The position numbers and the translations under genes were made by a program. 64,000 bases of DNA from Devosia sp. SL43 (lineage in GTDB: Bacteria; Pseudomonadota; Alphaproteobacteria; Rhizobiales; Devosiaceae): NCBI RefSeq assembly GCF_021729885.1, contig NZ_CP063401.1, positions 1,984,001-2,048,000 on the forward strand. Direction: 5' to 3'. This document shows positions 1 through 8,787 of this stretch, in pieces. The notes below the pieces were generated by a model. That model did no database searches, had not been told where the DNA came from, and was given only the letters and a program-made list of their open reading frames with translations. The stretch's first letter is position 1, and each line of letters starts with the position of its first letter.

Positions 1-333
1 CTCGACGTGCTGCGCCAGGACTATATCCGTACCGCCCAGTCCAAGGGCCTGCGCGGCCGCATCGTGCTGTTCCGTCATGCCATCCCCAACGCCATCCTGC
101 CCGTCGTCGCCATGATCGGCATCGATATCGGCATGTTCATGAGCGGCATCGTGGTGGTGGAAAGCGTCTTTGGCTGGCCCGGTATCGGCCAGCTTGCCTG
201 GCAGGCCATCCAGCGCGTCGACATTCCCATCATCATGGGCGTCACGCTGGTTTCCGCCTGCGCCATCGTCATCGGCAACCTGATTGCCGACCTCGTCGCC
301 CCCCTCATCGATCCGCGCATCAAGCTGCGCTGA
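1..333 (+). CDS. Peptide/nickel-type ABC importer permease, C-terminal part (DppB-like)
   Basis: This is the last 110 codons of an inner-membrane permease; the gene begins before the window and is open from base 1. The visible part holds the cytoplasmic EAA-type coupling loop (Y-I-R-T-A near the start, then G-L-R) and the usual DppB-family ending, with PGIGQLAWQA, a last hydrophobic segment and a terminal LIDPRIKLR. DppC-type permeases end differently, so I prefer DppB. The binding-protein gene follows after a 22-bp gap on the same strand, so this is the 5' part of an importer operon running to 4663. Confidence 0.88.
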   Translation, partial: LDVLRQDYIRTAQSKGLRGRIVLFRHAIPNAILPVVAMIGIDIGMFMSGIVVVESVFGWPGIGQLAWQAIQRVDIPIIMGVTLVSACAIVIGNLIADLVAPLIDPRIKLR

Positions 334-355
334 CATCAACACAGGAGAGACATCT

Positions 356-1972
356 ATGCGCAAACTGCTGTTATCCGGCGTGGCACTCGCGGTCCTCGCG
401 ATCGCGTCGCCCGCCTTCGCCCAGGACGAGAAACAGGGCGGCTCGATGATCGTCACCTACAAGGACGATGTGGCGACGCTCGACCCGGCCATCGGCTACG
501 ACTGGCAGAACTGGTCGATGATCAAGTCGCTTTTCGACAGCCTCATGGACTACGAGCCGGGCACGTCCACGCTGACGACTGACCTCGCCGAGAGCTACAC
601 CATTTCCGATGACGGGCTGACCTATACGTTCAAGCTCCGTCCGGGCGTCAAATTCCACAATGGTCGCGAGATGACCGCCGAGGACGTGAAGTACTCGCTC
701 GACCGCGTCACCAATCCGGCAACGCAGAGCCCGGGCGCCGGCTTCTTTGCGTCCATTGCCGGCTACGACGCTGCCTCCGACGGATCGGCGACCGGCCTGT
801 CTGGCGTCAAGGTTGTCGATCCGCTGACGATCGAAATCACGCTGACGCGGCCGGACGCGACGTTCCTGCATGTCGTGGCGCTCAACTTCTCCTCGATCGT
901 GCCCAAGGAAGCCGTCGACGAATTCGGTGCCGATTTCGGCAAGCATCCGGTTGGCACCGGGGCATATTCGCTGGCGGAATGGACGCTGGGCCAGCGCCTC
1001 GTCTTCGCCCGCAATGCCGACTACTGGAAGCCCGGCATCCCCAAGATGGACGAGATCGTCTTCGAGGTCGGGCAGGAGCCGACGGTGGCCCTGCTGCGGT
1101 TGCAGAATGGCGAGGTCGATGTGCTCGGCGACGGCATACCGCCGGCGCAGTTCCTCGAGGTCAAGGACAACCCTGACTATGCCGGCATGATCATCGAGGG
1201 GGGCCAGTTGCATACCGGCTACATCACCCTCAACGTGACCATCCCTCCGCTGGATAATCCGGACGTGCGCAAGGCCATCAACATGGCCATCAACAAGGAT
1301 CGCATCGTCCGCATCATCAACAATCGCGCGGTCATCGCCACCCAGCCGCTTCCGCCGTCGATGCCGGGCTATACCGAGGGCTATGCCGGCATTCCCTACG
1401 ACGTCGAGGGCGCCAAGGCACTGCTGGCCGAGGCGGGGCTGGCCGAGGGGTTCACCACCGAACTCTATGTCTACAACGTCGATCCCAATCCGCGTATCGC
1501 CCAGGCGATCCAGCAGGATCTGGCCGCCATCGGGGTAACCGCCGAAATCCTGTCGCTGGCCCAGGCCAACGTCATCGAGGCCGGCGGCGCCGGTACTGCA
1601 CCGATGGTGTGGTCGGGCGGCATGGCCTGGATCGCCGACTTCCCCGATCCGTCCAACTTCTATGGCCCGATCCTGGGTTGTGCCGGCGCGGGCGACGGCG
1701 GCTGGAACTGGTCGAAATATTGCAACGAAGGCCTCGATGCCATGGCCACCGCCGCGGACTCCGTCATCGATCCTGCCAAGGGTGCGGAGCGCTACCAGAT
1801 GTGGAGCGACGTTTATATGGCTGTGATGGAAGACGCGCCCTGGGTGCCGGTGTTCAACGAACAGCGCTTCACCATGAAATCGGCTCGCCTGGGTGGCCCC
1901 GACGCCATCTTCGTCGATCCGGTCCATATCCCCGTCAACTACGATTACGTGTTCGACAAAGATGTGCAGTAA
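356..1972 (+). CDS. ABC transporter substrate-binding protein, family 5 (DppA/OppA type)
   Basis: A periplasmic ligand-binding protein of 538 residues feeding the permease just upstream. The start is the ATG at 356, preceded by AGGAGAG and opening a clear signal peptide (MRKLLLSGVALAVLAIASPAFA, cleaved near residue 22, before QDE). The body follows the family-5 pattern: V-A-T-L-D-P-A near the mature N-terminus, then Y-T-F-K-L-R-P-G-V-K-F-H, and V-R-K-A-I-N-M-A-I-N in the second lobe. The ligand cannot be read from sequence; the downstream amidase gene hints at an amide or amide-containing peptide. Its stop overlaps the next start. Confidence 0.93.
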   Translation: MRKLLLSGVALAVLAIASPAFAQDEKQGGSMIVTYKDDVATLDPAIGYDWQNWSMIKSLFDSLMDYEPGTSTLTTDLAESYTISDDGLTYTFKLRPGVKFHNGREMTAEDVKYSLDRVTNPATQSPGAGFFASIAGYDAASDGSATGLSGVKVVDPLTIEITLTRPDATFLHVVALNFSSIVPKEAVDEFGADFGKHPVGTGAYSLAEWTLGQRLVFARNADYWKPGIPKMDEIVFEVGQEPTVALLRLQNGEVDVLGDGIPPAQFLEVKDNPDYAGMIIEGGQLHTGYITLNVTIPPLDNPDVRKAINMAINKDRIVRIINNRAVIATQPLPPSMPGYTEGYAGIPYDVEGAKALLAEAGLAEGFTTELYVYNVDPNPRIAQAIQQDLAAIGVTAEILSLAQANVIEAGGAGTAPMVWSGGMAWIADFPDPSNFYGPILGCAGAGDGGWNWSKYCNEGLDAMATAADSVIDPAKGAERYQMWSDVYMAVMEDAPWVPVFNEQRFTMKSARLGGPDAIFVDPVHIPVNYDYVFDKDVQ

Positions 1973-2906
1973 CTGCGACTACACCATTCACGGCGCGCAT
2001 CATCACTTTGGGTGGGATCGTTCGATCCCGCCCGTCGAGCGGGTGGCGCCGGGTTCTACGGTCTATTTCGAATGCCTCGACAGCGGCGCCGGGCACTTCA
2101 AGCCCGGCAGCACCGTGGCTGACGTGGGAACGCTCGATTTCTCCAAGGTCAACCCGGTCACCGGCCCCATCCATATCGATGGGGCCGAGCCAGGCGACGC
2201 GCTCAAGATCACCTTCGAGGCCTTCGAGCCATCCGGCTTCGGCTGGACGGCCAATATTCCGGGCTTCGGCTTGCTGGCCGACCAGTTCAAGGATCCGGCG
2301 CTGACATTGTGGTCTTACGACAAGACCACAATGGCGCCGGCGGCATTCTCGAAAAACGGCAAGGTGCCGCTCAAGCCGTTCTGCGGCGAGATCGGCGTGG
2401 CGCCGGCCGAGGCAGGCCGGCACTCGATCGTGCCGCCGCGCCGAGTCGGGGGCAATCTCGATATCCGCGACCTGACGGCCGGCACGGTGCTCTACCTGCC
2501 CATCGAGGTGGAAGGCGGCCTGTTCTCGGTTGGCGATACCCACGCCGCCCAGGGCGACGGCGAGGTCTGCGGCACGGCGATCGAGAGCCAGATGAACGTG
2601 GCGCTGAAGTTCGAGCTAATCAAAGGCGCGAACCTGCACATGCCGCGTTTCACCACGTCAGGCCCCGTAACCAATCATCTCGATGCCAAGGGGTATGAGG
2701 TCACGACCGGCATCGGTCCGGACCTCATGTCTGGCGCGCGCGATGCGGTTTCGGGCATGATCGACCTGCTCGGCAAGCAATATGGCCTCTTCGCCGAGGA
2801 GGCCTACATGCTGTGCTCGGTCTGCGGCGATCTGCGCATTTCCGAGATCGTCGACATGCCCAACTGGGTGGTGAGCTTCTACTTCCCCCGGGTGGTCTTT
2901 GAGTGA
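1962..2906 (+). CDS. Acetamidase/formamidase family protein
   Basis: A 314-residue cytoplasmic FmdA/AmdA-family hydrolase, which releases ammonia from short amides. Family features include TIHGAHHHFGWDRS near the N-terminus, the V-x-P-G-x-x-V-x-F-E turn, SVGDTHAAQGDGEVCGTAIE in the middle, and a C-terminal Cys-containing segment (AYMLCSVCGDLRISEIVD). I chose the ATG at 1962, which overlaps the preceding stop by 11 bases and gives the normal family N-terminus. It sits between the binding protein and the ATPase gene of the same importer and overlaps both, so it is almost certainly translated with them. The exact amide substrate is unknown. Confidence 0.88.
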   Translation: MCSNCDYTIHGAHHHFGWDRSIPPVERVAPGSTVYFECLDSGAGHFKPGSTVADVGTLDFSKVNPVTGPIHIDGAEPGDALKITFEAFEPSGFGWTANIPGFGLLADQFKDPALTLWSYDKTTMAPAAFSKNGKVPLKPFCGEIGVAPAEAGRHSIVPPRRVGGNLDIRDLTAGTVLYLPIEVEGGLFSVGDTHAAQGDGEVCGTAIESQMNVALKFELIKGANLHMPRFTTSGPVTNHLDAKGYEVTTGIGPDLMSGARDAVSGMIDLLGKQYGLFAEEAYMLCSVCGDLRISEIVDMPNWVVSFYFPRVVFE

Positions 2907-4663
2907 CTGAGACCACCGCGCTTCTTGATGTGCGCGACCTTGTCACCGAGGTTGCGACGTCAGCCGGTCCGCGCAGGGTTGTCGATGGCTTGAGCTTCAG
3001 GCTCGAGCGCGGCAAGACGCTTTGTATTGCCGGGGAATCGGGTTCCGGCAAGTCGATGACGGCTTTGTCGCTTATGGGGCTGCTGCCAAAGCCCATGGCC
3101 CGTGTCGCATCCGGTTCGGCGCTCTTCAAGAACCGTGACCTGTTTGGCCTGCCCGGCGAAGCCATGCGACAGGTTCGCGGTCGCGAGATCGGCATGATCT
3201 TTCAGGAGCCGATGACCTCGCTCAATCCCGTCCTGACCATTGGGCGGCAACTGAGCGAGGCCATCACCGCCCATGCTGCATTCTCCACTGCCCAGACAAA
3301 GGCGCGCGCCCTGGCGCTGCTCGATCAGGTGCAGATTCCAGAGGCAGCGCGGCGGCTGGGCCAGTATCCGCACGAACTCTCGGGTGGCATGCGCCAGCGG
3401 GTCATGATCGCGATCGCGCTGAGCCAGTCGCCGGATATCCTGATTGCGGACGAGCCCACCACCGCGCTGGACGTGACTGTCCAGGCCCAAATTCTTGGCC
3501 TCATCCGCCTGCTGCAGCGGGACACCGGCACGGCCGTCATCCTGATCACCCACGATATGGGCGTTGTCGCGGAAATGGCTGACGACGTATTGGTCATGAA
3601 AGATGGCAAGCAGGTCGAAGCCGGCCCGGTGCGAACCATCTTTGCCAGCCCAGTCGCGCCCTATACTCGGGCTTTGCTCGATGCCGTTCCCCGGCTCGGC
3701 GCCATGGCCGGAACCACAATGCCCAAACGTGCGGAGCCGCCGGTCAAACCGCCCCGCGCCGTGGTGGAGGTCGATGATCTGACCGTGCGCTACGATATCG
3801 GGCGCGGCCTGCTGCGGCGGGGCCGGGGTCGCGTCCACGCCGTGGAAGGCATCTCGTTCCGTCTCCATGCCGGCGAGACACTTGCCCTGGTGGGCGAAAG
3901 CGGCTGCGGCAAGTCGACGACGGGCAAGGCGCTACTCAACCTGGTGCCGTTCACCGGCGACATCAGGGTCAACGGCCACCACATTGCCGGCCTCAGTCCG
4001 GCGCTGATGAAGCCGATCCGCCGCGACATCCAGATGATCTTCCAAGACCCCTATGCATCGCTCGACCCGCGCATGCGCGTGGGTGATCTGGTGGCGGAGC
4101 CGCTCAAGATACATGGCCTGGCCAAGGGCGCCGAACTGTCCGACCGGGTCGAGTATCTCTTCGGCCGTGTTGGCCTGCCGGCGGACGCGGCAAGCCGGTA
4201 CCCGCACGAATTCTCCGGCGGTCAGCGACAGCGCATCTGCATCGCACGCGCCCTGTCGCTGTCACCCAAGATCATTGTCGCCGACGAGAGCGTCTCCGCC
4301 CTCGACGTCTCGGTGCAGGCGCAGGTCCTCGATCTGCTGCAGGACATCCAGAACGAGACCGGCATCGCGCTGCTGTTCATCTCGCACGACATGGCCGTGG
4401 TCGAGCAGATCAGCCATCGCGTCGCCGTCATGTATCAGGGGCGCTTCGTCGAACTCGGCACGCGGGCGCAGATATTCGAGAATCCGCAGCACAGTTACAC
4501 GCGGCGCCTGATGGCGGCCGTCCCCGTACCAGACCCAACGCGTATTCGTCCGGCCATCATGCCGTTCGACGGTGAGGTGAAGATCACCGCAAGACCCATG
4601 GGCTATGTTCCCGCGCCGGTAGTCTACCACGACGTCGGGGACGGCCATCTAGTCCTGGCCTAA
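2903..4663 (+). CDS. Fused double ABC ATPase of a peptide-type importer (DppD-DppF fusion)
   Basis: A 586-residue protein with two complete nucleotide-binding domains in tandem, like GsiA or YejF, replacing separate DppD and DppF subunits. Walker A motifs lie at residues 44-51 (GESGSGKS) and about 331-338 (GESGCGKS). Both halves have LSGGMRQR or FSGGQRQR signatures, ADEPTTALD or ADESVSALD Walker B segments, and switch histidines. The first half ends with the peptide-importer extension (PYTRALLDAVPRL). The GTG start at 2903 overlaps the amidase stop as GTGA. It is the last gene of the first importer operon. Confidence 0.92.
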   Translation: MTETTALLDVRDLVTEVATSAGPRRVVDGLSFRLERGKTLCIAGESGSGKSMTALSLMGLLPKPMARVASGSALFKNRDLFGLPGEAMRQVRGREIGMIFQEPMTSLNPVLTIGRQLSEAITAHAAFSTAQTKARALALLDQVQIPEAARRLGQYPHELSGGMRQRVMIAIALSQSPDILIADEPTTALDVTVQAQILGLIRLLQRDTGTAVILITHDMGVVAEMADDVLVMKDGKQVEAGPVRTIFASPVAPYTRALLDAVPRLGAMAGTTMPKRAEPPVKPPRAVVEVDDLTVRYDIGRGLLRRGRGRVHAVEGISFRLHAGETLALVGESGCGKSTTGKALLNLVPFTGDIRVNGHHIAGLSPALMKPIRRDIQMIFQDPYASLDPRMRVGDLVAEPLKIHGLAKGAELSDRVEYLFGRVGLPADAASRYPHEFSGGQRQRICIARALSLSPKIIVADESVSALDVSVQAQVLDLLQDIQNETGIALLFISHDMAVVEQISHRVAVMYQGRFVELGTRAQIFENPQHSYTRRLMAAVPVPDPTRIRPAIMPFDGEVKITARPMGYVPAPVVYHDVGDGHLVLA

Positions 4664-4963
4664 CGCGAACCGATATCACATGCCGATCCAAGGCCCCCAA
4701 TCGTCGAACGGCTGCCGGACGGCAAAGCGCCCCATTCAGACGTTTGATACAGCATCATCGCCTCCTGAAAGCAGCCGTCGTGGTGACGGCACAGAGGTCT
4801 CCTTAATGCCAGCTGGTGTCACCTCGCATGACCTACATGCCCAATCTTGGCACCGTCTCAAAGTGTCCCGGTTTCACCGCTTAGAACCCATCGGTTATCA
4901 AAGCCGGCGCCTTAGGCCGGCCCTGCAACCTGTTCCCGGTCACCAGGCTGCTGCGGCCCTCCC
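4664..4963. other. Convergent intergenic spacer with no recognised gene
   Basis: About 300 bases between two convergent operons. A 98-codon open frame crosses it on the plus strand, but it has no recognisable domain, no good ribosome site, and runs into the end of the aldehyde dehydrogenase, so I do not call it. A GC-rich stem near the right end may terminate the minus-strand operon. No tRNA or mobile element end could be assigned. Confidence 0.6.
4903..4921 (-). terminator. Possible terminator of the liv-aldehyde dehydrogenase operon
   Basis: On the minus strand a GC-rich stem (GCCGG and CCGGC arms with a short internal bulge) is followed by TTTGAT, about 40 bases past the aldehyde dehydrogenase stop. 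The T-run is short, so this is a weak call. Confidence 0.35.
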
Positions 4964-6415
4964 TCAGATCGGGTAGTGGATCGAGCCGTCCTGCACCGTG
5001 ATCCAGCGCAGCTCTGTAAATTCCGCGATGCCCGCCTTGCCGCCAAAGCGACCATAGCCAGAGGCCTTGACGCCGCCAAATGGCATCTGCGCCTCGTCAT
5101 GCACGGTCGGGCCGTTGACGTGGCAGATGCCAGACTCGATGCGGGCCGCTACGCTCATGGCGCGGTTAACGTCCCGACCGAAGACTGCGGCCGAGAGGCC
5201 ATACTCGGTATCGTTGGCAACGCGTACGGCCTCATCAATGCTGCCGACGCGGATGACCGCGACCACTGGGCCAAAGGACTCGTCGCGATAGAGCTTCATG
5301 CCTGGCGTGACGCCATCGACGACTGTTGCCTGCATGATGGTGCCCTCGATGCCGCCACCGGCGACGATGCGTGCACCCTTGGCCACCGCATCCTTGATCA
5401 GCCCGTCGATACGCTGGGCGGCACTGAGGTCGACCAGGCATCCGAGTGGCGTATTGCCTTCGCGCGGGTCCCCGGCCTTGAGCGATGACGCCTTGGCCGC
5501 CAGTGCGGCGACGAACTGGTCGGCAATCTTGTCGTCGACCACGATGCGCTCGGTCGACATGCAAATCTGGCCCTGATTCATGTAGGCGCCGAAGGCTGCC
5601 GCCGCGACAGCCTGTTCGAGGTCGGCATCGTCGAGCACGACCAGTGGTGCCTTCCCGCCCAACTCGAGGAGGGCAGGCTTGAGATTGCGGGCAGAGAGTT
5701 CGGCAATGTGGCGGCCGACACGGGTCGAGCCGGTGAAGTTGACACGGCGTATGGCCTTGTGGGCGATCAGGGCCTCGACCAGTTCGGGCGCATCTTGTGG
5801 AGCGTTTGAGACGACGTTAAGCACGCCCGGCGGCAGGCCGGCCTCGAACAGGGCGTCGGCGATCAACCGATGCGTGCGCGGGCAGATCTCGCTGGACTTG
5901 AAAACGACCGTATTGCCGCAGGCCAATGGAGTGGCGAGGGACCGTACCCCCAGGATGACGGGCGCATTCCACGGCGCGATAGACAGTACGACGCCCGCGG
6001 CCTGGCGCACGCCATAGGCGGTTGAGCCAGGGCGATTGGTGGGGATGATCTCGCCGGTGATCTGGGTGGTTAGCGAGGCGGCTTCCCGCAGCATTTCTGC
6101 CGCGAGCATGACATTGAAGCCTGCCCAGCCAGCTGTTGAGCCGGTCTCGGCGCCCATGGCGGCGATGAAATCGCCGGTGCGGGCCTGCAGCCGATCTGCC
6201 GCGGCCAGCAAGATCTTGCGACGAGCGGCCGGGGCGGTTTTGCTCCAGGCCGGGAAGGCGGCCGCCGCAGCGTCGGCGGCGCGCAGGGCGTCATCTATCG
6301 TGGCGGCGGCGGCGCGGGTGGCGAGTTCGCCGGTCATGGGATTGTTGCGCTCGAAAGTGCCGCCGCCGGTGGCTTCGGATTCCTCGTTGTTGATGAGCAG
6401 GCCGAGATCGGTCAT
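4964..6415 (-). CDS. NAD(P)-dependent aldehyde dehydrogenase, aromatic-aldehyde (vanillin/salicylaldehyde) type
   Basis: A 483-residue soluble aldehyde dehydrogenase that oxidises an aldehyde to the acid. The catalytic pair is visible: Glu251 in LELGGKAP and Cys285 in NQGQICMS. The NQGQICMSTERI segment, the IAPWNAPVILGVR segment and the short N-terminus resemble vanillin, benzaldehyde and salicylaldehyde dehydrogenases more than betaine- or GABA-aldehyde enzymes; that sub-family call is from memory of family patterns. Its ATG overlaps the livF stop (ATGA), so it is the last gene of the liv-like operon and probably acts on a compound that importer brings in, or on its breakdown product. Confidence 0.88.
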   Translation of the reverse strand: MTDLGLLINNEESEATGGGTFERNNPMTGELATRAAAATIDDALRAADAAAAAFPAWSKTAPAARRKILLAAADRLQARTGDFIAAMGAETGSTAGWAGFNVMLAAEMLREAASLTTQITGEIIPTNRPGSTAYGVRQAAGVVLSIAPWNAPVILGVRSLATPLACGNTVVFKSSEICPRTHRLIADALFEAGLPPGVLNVVSNAPQDAPELVEALIAHKAIRRVNFTGSTRVGRHIAELSARNLKPALLELGGKAPLVVLDDADLEQAVAAAAFGAYMNQGQICMSTERIVVDDKIADQFVAALAAKASSLKAGDPREGNTPLGCLVDLSAAQRIDGLIKDAVAKGARIVAGGGIEGTIMQATVVDGVTPGMKLYRDESFGPVVAVIRVGSIDEAVRVANDTEYGLSAAVFGRDVNRAMSVAARIESGICHVNGPTVHDEAQMPFGGVKASGYGRFGGKAGIAEFTELRWITVQDGSIHYPI

Positions 6416-7155
6416 GGGGAAACTCCATTCGAAAGAGGGATGGGCGCGCTCGCGCCGAGAAAGGCTTTTTGGACCGCCGGGTCGCCCCGCAGAGCATCGG
6501 CCGTGCCGGTGCCAGTGATGCGGCCGGCTTCCATGAGGTAGCCGCGATGGGCAATGGCGAGGCTGGCCTTGACGTTCTGCTCTACGACGAGCAGCGCAAT
6601 ACCGGTTGCACGGATGCGTCCCAATGCGGCGAAGAGCTCTAACGTGACGATAGGCGCGAGGCCCAGGCTCGGCTCATCGAGCATCAGCAGGCGCGGGCAA
6701 CTCATCAGAGCGCGACCAATAGCCAGCATCTGCTGCTCGCCACCCGACATGGTGCGGGCGATCTGCTTCTGCCGCTCGGCGAGGCGCGGAAAGAGGTCGA
6801 GCACCAGATCGCGCTGGCGCAATTCATGTGGTCGTGCGTGGCGCGCATAGGCGCCAAGTTCGAGATTCTCCGCAACAGTGAGGTCGCCGAAAATGCCGCG
6901 ACCTTCGGGAACCAGCGCAATGCCGGCTTCGAGATAAAGATGCGCCGGCCGGCCGACGAGATCGATGCCACCGAGATTTACCCGGGCGCCCGTGGCTGGC
7001 CGCACCAATCCGGCAATGGCCTTGAGCAAGCTCGACTTGCCCGCGCCATTGGCGCCGAGCACGACGACGGTTTCGCCATCGGCGACGTCGACCGAGACAC
7101 TGTCCAGGGCGAGATGCTTGCCGTAATGCAGCGAAATGGGACCGGCGCTAAGCAT
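6412..7155 (-). CDS. livF: Branched-chain-type ABC importer ATPase, LivF family
   Basis: A 247-residue nucleotide-binding subunit with Walker A GANGAGKSS, a canonical signature (MSGGEQQMLAIGRALM), Walker B (LLMLDEPSLGLAP) and the LivF-type ending. An upstream in-frame codon would add 21 unrelated residues, so I start at the ATG at 7155 (MLSAGPISLHYGKHL), which overlaps the end of livG by 8 bases. It pairs with LivG to power the permease. The symbol names the family; the ligand need not be a branched-chain amino acid. Confidence 0.9.
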   Translation of the reverse strand: MLSAGPISLHYGKHLALDSVSVDVADGETVVVLGANGAGKSSLLKAIAGLVRPATGARVNLGGIDLVGRPAHLYLEAGIALVPEGRGIFGDLTVAENLELGAYARHARPHELRQRDLVLDLFPRLAERQKQIARTMSGGEQQMLAIGRALMSCPRLLMLDEPSLGLAPIVTLELFAALGRIRATGIALLVVEQNVKASLAIAHRGYLMEAGRITGTGTADALRGDPAVQKAFLGASAPIPLSNGVSP

Positions 7156-7873
7156 GGGCTTCCCCCAGATAAGCGCGGATGACTTCGGCGTCGGCCAGCA
7201 CCTCGGTCGTCGAGCCATCGGCTATCTTGCTGCCGGCATTCATGACAATGCAGCGGCTGCAGAGGGCTCGCACCGCGTCCATGACGTGCTCAACCAGCAG
7301 AATGGTGATGCCGCGCTGCCGCAGCGAGGTGATGAGGTCGATACCGGCGCGCAATTCGGTCGGGTTGAGCCCGGCGAGCCATTCGTCCAGCAACAACAGG
7401 CTGGGATCGCTCGCCAGAGCTCGGGCCAGCTCCATGCGCTTGAGGTCGATATAGGTGAGGCTATCGGCCGGTTGGGCGGCGCGGCCGGCAAGGCCTACAT
7501 CGGCGAGGAGAGTGTCGATGCGGGCCTCGGCGGCCTTGCCCCAGACCGGTTGCTTGCGGAAAGCCAGTGCCGCCAACACGTTTTCACCCACGCTGAGCGA
7601 GGGCAGTGCGCGCACCAGCTGGAAGGTGCGGGCGACGCCACGATGGGCGATTCGCTCGGGGCCAAGCGAGCTGATGGTGTCGCCGGCGAGAGCTATGGTG
7701 CCGTCCGAAACCGACAGATAGCCCGAGATCATGTTGAGGGCCGTCGTCTTCCCTGAGCCGTTGGGCCCGAGCAGGCCGACCGTCTCGCCCTCGAGCAGAT
7801 CGAATGAGAGCCCGTTGACGGCCGTGAGCCCGCCGAAGCGCTTGGTGACGCCGTGGAGCGAGAGGAGAGTCAC
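7148..7873 (-). CDS. livG: Branched-chain-type ABC importer ATPase, LivG family, with atypical signature motif
   Basis: A 241-residue ATPase starting at a GTG that overlaps the livM stop (GTGA). Walker A (GPNGSGKTT) is at residues 36-44, and the LivG-type ARTFQLVRALPSLSV segment follows. The ABC signature is unusual: where LivG proteins have L-S-Y-G-Q-Q-R, this one reads LTYIDLKRMELARAL, lacking the conserved Gly. Walker B is LLLLDEWLAGLNP, keeping the catalytic Glu but with Trp instead of Pro. I still expect a working subunit, since LivF is canonical, but ATPase behaviour may be asymmetric. Confidence 0.88.
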   Translation of the reverse strand: MTLLSLHGVTKRFGGLTAVNGLSFDLLEGETVGLLGPNGSGKTTALNMISGYLSVSDGTIALAGDTISSLGPERIAHRGVARTFQLVRALPSLSVGENVLAALAFRKQPVWGKAAEARIDTLLADVGLAGRAAQPADSLTYIDLKRMELARALASDPSLLLLDEWLAGLNPTELRAGIDLITSLRQRGITILLVEHVMDAVRALCSRCIVMNAGSKIADGSTTEVLADAEVIRAYLGEAHA

Positions 7874-8787
7874 TGCTGCACATCCTTGCGGTTTATGCGG
7901 GCCCACAAGCTTTCGCCAGCCGCCAGCACGCCATTGGGCAGGACGAAGACGATGGCGATGAACAGCAGGCCCAGGATGATCGAATAGTGGTTGGGGAAAT
8001 TGGCCGAGAGCCATTCGAACAGCAGGAAGAGCGGGATGGCGCCGAGCAGCGGTCCGAGCAGGCGGTTGGGTCCGCCCAGCAGGGCCATGATGACGACAAG
8101 GAAGCTGGTGGTCGGATTGAACACGATGGACGGCTCGATATAGGTCCAGCGTGGCGCCTGGATGGCGCCGGCCAGCGTCATGATCACGCAGGAGATGGAG
8201 AATAGCGTCAGCTTGGTGCGGGTAATGCGCACGCCGAGATGGCTGGCCACCACCGGATCGTCGCCGATGACCCGCAGGGCGAGACCGATGCGCGACTGGC
8301 GCGCCCAGAAGGCGATGGCAAGCGTCGCGGCCAGCAGCGCCAGCAATTGCCAATAGATATGCTCAGGCCCCAGCGGCAGGAATACGTAGCGGCCCAGGGT
8401 GCGGGTAACGTTTACCTCGTAATAGGTCACCAGTTGGCGGACCAGTTCGGTGAGACCGAAGGTGAAGATGACGAAATAGATGCCGGCGAGGCGCAGCGTG
8501 GCGAGCCCGACGATCAGGGCCACGACGAGGCCGACAAGGGCCGCGACGACCAGGATCAGGGGATAGGGCATGGTCTCGCCGAGGACGGCGACCGTGTAGG
8601 CGCCGAGACCGAAGAAGGCGACCGTAGCAAGGGAGATGTAGCGAGTGGGGCCGGAGAACATCGCCCAGGCTGTGGCAAGCACGCCATAGCCCAGGATGCC
8701 GATGCCAAGGCCGAGCGGGTAGGCTCCGGCGAAGCTGGGCACGAAGGCGAAGGCCGCCAGCGCGACAAAGGCAAGGATGAACTTCAT
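7870..8787 (-). CDS. livM: Branched-chain-type ABC importer permease, LivM family
   Basis: A 305-residue inner-membrane permease with about eight to ten hydrophobic segments. It has the LivM-type loop G-L-A-L-R-V-I-G-D-D-P-V-V-A-S-H-L-G-V (about residues 165-185) that contacts the ATPases, and the family's GGPNRLLGPLLGA segment near the C-terminus. Its ATG overlaps the livH stop by four bases. With LivH it forms the transmembrane channel. Confidence 0.9.
   Translation of the reverse strand: MKFILAFVALAAFAFVPSFAGAYPLGLGIGILGYGVLATAWAMFSGPTRYISLATVAFFGLGAYTVAVLGETMPYPLILVVAALVGLVVALIVGLATLRLAGIYFVIFTFGLTELVRQLVTYYEVNVTRTLGRYVFLPLGPEHIYWQLLALLAATLAIAFWARQSRIGLALRVIGDDPVVASHLGVRITRTKLTLFSISCVIMTLAGAIQAPRWTYIEPSIVFNPTTSFLVVIMALLGGPNRLLGPLLGAIPLFLLFEWLSANFPNHYSIILGLLFIAIVFVLPNGVLAAGESLWARINRKDVQQ

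Noticed and set aside
371-1927. A 518-codon open frame antisense to the first binding protein
   Set aside because: Antisense shadow; the plus-strand protein has a signal peptide and family motifs.
1-4663. Nickel (Nik) importer
   Set aside because: Nickel and peptide importers share these families; nothing here points to nickel, and the amidase gene argues for an organic ligand.
4680-4976. A 98-codon frame in the convergent spacer
   Set aside because: No domain, weak start, ends inside the aldehyde dehydrogenase coding region.
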